NCBI GenBank assembly: GCA_963638355.1
Contig: CAVHRT010000078.1
Span: 1 to 8,170 of the forward strand
Length of the DNA: 8,170 nt
Direction: 5' to 3'
DNA from: W0P28-013 sp963638355
GTDB lineage: Bacteria > Bacteroidota > Bacteroidia > Bacteroidales > Paludibacteraceae
Below the pieces are notes generated by a model that worked only from the letters and a program-made list of their open reading frames with translations, was not told where the DNA came from and did no database searches. A program made the translations under genes and the position numbers. Positions 7,038-8,170 of the stretch are shown here, one piece after another. Numbering within the stretch: position 1 is the first letter of the stretch; every line of letters begins with the position of its first letter.

Positions 7038-7100
7038 CTTTTGTCCTTACTCTTTATTCTAAAATCTTGCGACTTGCGACTTATATCTTGCTACTCAATC
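7031..7100. repeat. Degenerate 7-bp tandem array (10 units) in the malQ leader
   Basis: Read on the plus strand in steps of seven, ten consecutive heptamers all begin with C; nine have T at position 2 and eight have T at position 3. The approximate consensus is CTTNNNT. Two adjacent units are identical (CTTGCGA, 7066-7072 and 7073-7079). The periodicity ends at 7100, where the malQ transcript is predicted to begin, so the mRNA would carry the reverse complement, with most units ending in AAG. The period is not a multiple of three and no gene is encoded. Confidence 0.65.
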
Positions 7101-7106
7101 AACCTT

Positions 7107-7137
7107 CAAAGTTAGCAATTATTTTTCAGACAGCAAA
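7107..7137 (-). promoter_or_regulatory. malQ promoter
   Basis: On the minus strand there is TTTG (7137-7134), a 19-bp spacer and TAACTTTG (7114-7107), a full match to the Bacteroidota consensus. Transcription would start near 7100, giving malQ a leader of about 140 nt filled mostly by the heptamer array and short palindromes. It is divergent from the prs promoter. Confidence 0.65.
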
Positions 7138-7141
7138 AAAA

Positions 7142-7174
7142 GCGATTTTTTTCGGCAGAAAAGTGATTTTTTCG
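7142..7174. repeat. Direct repeat between the divergent malQ and prs promoters
   Basis: GCGATTTTTTTCG (7142-7154) and GTGATTTTTTCG (7163-7174) are near-identical direct repeats whose right ends are 20 bp apart, about two helical turns. They occupy the gap between the two -33 regions; the second copy overlaps the weak prs -33 site. They could bind a shared regulator or act as bendable A/T tracts. Confidence 0.45.
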
Positions 7175-7203
7175 AATCATTTCAACAAAAAATTGTATTT
7201 TTG
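7171..7203 (+). promoter_or_regulatory. prs promoter
   Basis: TATTTTTG (7196-7203) matches the -7 consensus TAnnTTTG fully. The -33 box is weak (TTCG, 7171-7174, 21-bp spacer). Transcription would start near 7208-7210, leaving a leader of roughly 30 nt before the prs ATG. No strong Shine-Dalgarno is seen, as is usual in Bacteroidota. Confidence 0.5.
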
Positions 7204-7237
7204 CAAGTTAGAAACAACTCCAAAATACGACTTTCGA

Positions 7238-8170
7238 ATGGAAAATCTGCCTTTCAAAATTTTTTCGGGAACTAACAGCCAATATCTAGCGCAAAAAATA
7301 TGCCAACATCTCGACTGCGAACTCGGTCAGATGAAAACCATGCGTTTTGCCGATGGCGAATTTGCCGTAACCTACGAAGAGACGGTGCGCGGACGCTATG
7401 TCTATTTGGTGCAGTCGACTTTCGCGCCATCGGACAATCTGATGGAACTTTTGCTGATGATTGATGCCGCAAAACGCGCTTCGGCTCACAAAATTGCCGC
7501 TGTCATTCCCTATTTTGGCTGGGCAAGGCAGGACCGTAAAGACCAGCCGCGCGTGTCGATCGGTGCCAAACTGATAGCCGACCTGCTGAGTGCCGCTGGC
7601 GTCGACCGCGTGATAACCATGGACTTGCACGCCGAACAGATTCAAGGATTTTTCAACGTGCCAGTCGACCACCTGTACGCCTCTACGGTTTTCATTCCAT
7701 TCATTAAAAGCCTGAACCTAAGCGATTTAGCCATCGCCTCGCCAGACATGGGAGGATCGAAACGCGCCAACTCGTATGCTAAACACCTTGGCGTGCCGCT
7801 GGTGCTGTGCCACAAAACGCGCGAGCGCGCCAACGAGGTAGCTCAAATGCGCATCATTGGCGATGTAGCGGGCAAAGATGTGATAATTGTGGACGATATT
7901 GTGGACACCGCCAACACGCTGTGCATGGCATCGAATCTGATGATTGAAAACGGAGCCAAGAGCGTGCGCGCCATCGTGTCACACCCCGTGATGTCGGGCC
8001 AAGCCGCCGAAAACATCATGCGCTCCAAGATGGAAGAGATCATCTTCACCGACTCCATTCCGTTCGACACCGCGCGCTGCCCCAAAGCCCACGTGATAAG
8101 CATTGCCGAACTTTTTGCCAACACCATCAGCAGCATCAACAACAACGAATCCATCAGCTCGCACTACATT
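7238..8170 (+). CDS. prs: Ribose-phosphate pyrophosphokinase (PRPP synthase), 3' end cut by the window
   Basis: The enzyme makes PRPP from ribose-5-phosphate and ATP, releasing AMP, for purine, pyrimidine, NAD, His and Trp synthesis in the cytoplasm. The ATG at 7238 opens a frame of 311 codons to the window end without a stop. Visible motifs are the ATP-binding stretch FGWARQDRK (93-101), the family signature DLHAEQIQGFF (129-139, metal-binding H131), the catalytic loop K193-T-R195, and the PRPP-binding loop VDDIVDTANT (219-228). Family members are usually about 310-315 aa, and the end resembles the Bacteroidales C-terminus NESISS..., so only one or a few residues and the stop are missing. 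In the PRPP loop, position 227 is Asn (codon AAC) where Gly is usual. The gene is divergent from malQ. Confidence 0.96.
   Translation, partial: MENLPFKIFSGTNSQYLAQKICQHLDCELGQMKTMRFADGEFAVTYEETVRGRYVYLVQSTFAPSDNLMELLLMIDAAKRASAHKIAAVIPYFGWARQDRKDQPRVSIGAKLIADLLSAAGVDRVITMDLHAEQIQGFFNVPVDHLYASTVFIPFIKSLNLSDLAIASPDMGGSKRANSYAKHLGVPLVLCHKTRERANEVAQMRIIGDVAGKDVIIVDDIVDTANTLCMASNLMIENGAKSVRAIVSHPVMSGQAAENIMRSKMEEIIFTDSIPFDTARCPKAHVISIAELFANTISSINNNESISSHYI

Noticed and set aside
7031..7100. Heptamer array as a CRISPR array
   Set aside because: Units are 7 bp with no spacers and no cas genes nearby.
7272..8164. Several minus-strand open frames of 61-128 aa opposite prs
   Set aside because: The plus strand encodes an unmistakable PRPP synthase through to the window end; these frames are shadows.
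1..8170. Defence system, prophage, transposon, tRNA or rRNA
   Set aside because: No transposase, integrase, phage, toxin-antitoxin or nuclease-like frame, no terminal repeats and no RNA gene fold was recognised; all long coding regions are accounted for by ordinary families.

Overview
The window looks like chromosomal DNA of a Bacteroidota bacterium, most likely from the order Bacteroidales. Several features point there. Intergenic stretches are AT-rich and carry promoter elements of the Bacteroidota type (TTTG, a 19-21 bp gap, then TAnnTTTG). The polysaccharide-export lipoproteins are short. The 4-alpha-glucanotransferase carries two N-terminal starch-binding domains. The ribose-phosphate pyrophosphokinase ends in a NESISS-type C-terminus, as I recall from Bacteroidales. 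This is inferred from the sequence alone; no database was searched.

Layout, left to right. Positions 1-169 are AT-rich and hold a good minus-strand promoter (66-97) and perhaps the first six codons of a gene leaving the window on the left. Positions 170-4198 are a tight minus-strand block of three genes, transcribed right to left: two paralogous outer-membrane polysaccharide-export (OPX/Wza-like) lipoproteins (3365-4198, then 2600-3358), then a Wzc-like chain-length regulator fused to a tyrosine autokinase (170-2593). The gaps are 6 nt each, and a promoter-like site lies just before the first OPX gene. Positions 4273-6960 hold malQ on the same strand, a DPE2-like 4-alpha-glucanotransferase with two CBM20 domains. 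A 277-bp region (6961-7237) holds two divergent promoters, one for malQ and one for prs, plus a degenerate 7-bp repeat array in the malQ leader. Positions 7238-8170 are prs on the plus strand, complete except for perhaps the last residue or two and the stop codon.

How the genes fit together. The two OPX proteins and the Wzc-like kinase are the export part of a Wzx/Wzy-type capsule or exopolysaccharide pathway: the kinase spans the inner membrane and sets chain length through cycles of tyrosine phosphorylation, and the OPX lipoproteins carry the polymer across the periplasm and outer membrane. No glycosyltransferase, flippase, polymerase or phosphatase is visible, so this is only the export module. 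MalQ (maltose/maltodextrin and glycogen metabolism) and Prs (PRPP for nucleotide, His and Trp synthesis) are housekeeping neighbours with their own promoter signals.

I do not see a clearly undescribed system. The most unusual things are the very regular Tyr-Gly tail of the kinase, the 10-unit heptamer array exactly filling the start of the malQ transcript leader, the paired OPX paralogs of which the first starts with a non-ATG codon, and a Gly-to-Asn change in the PRPP-binding loop of Prs.
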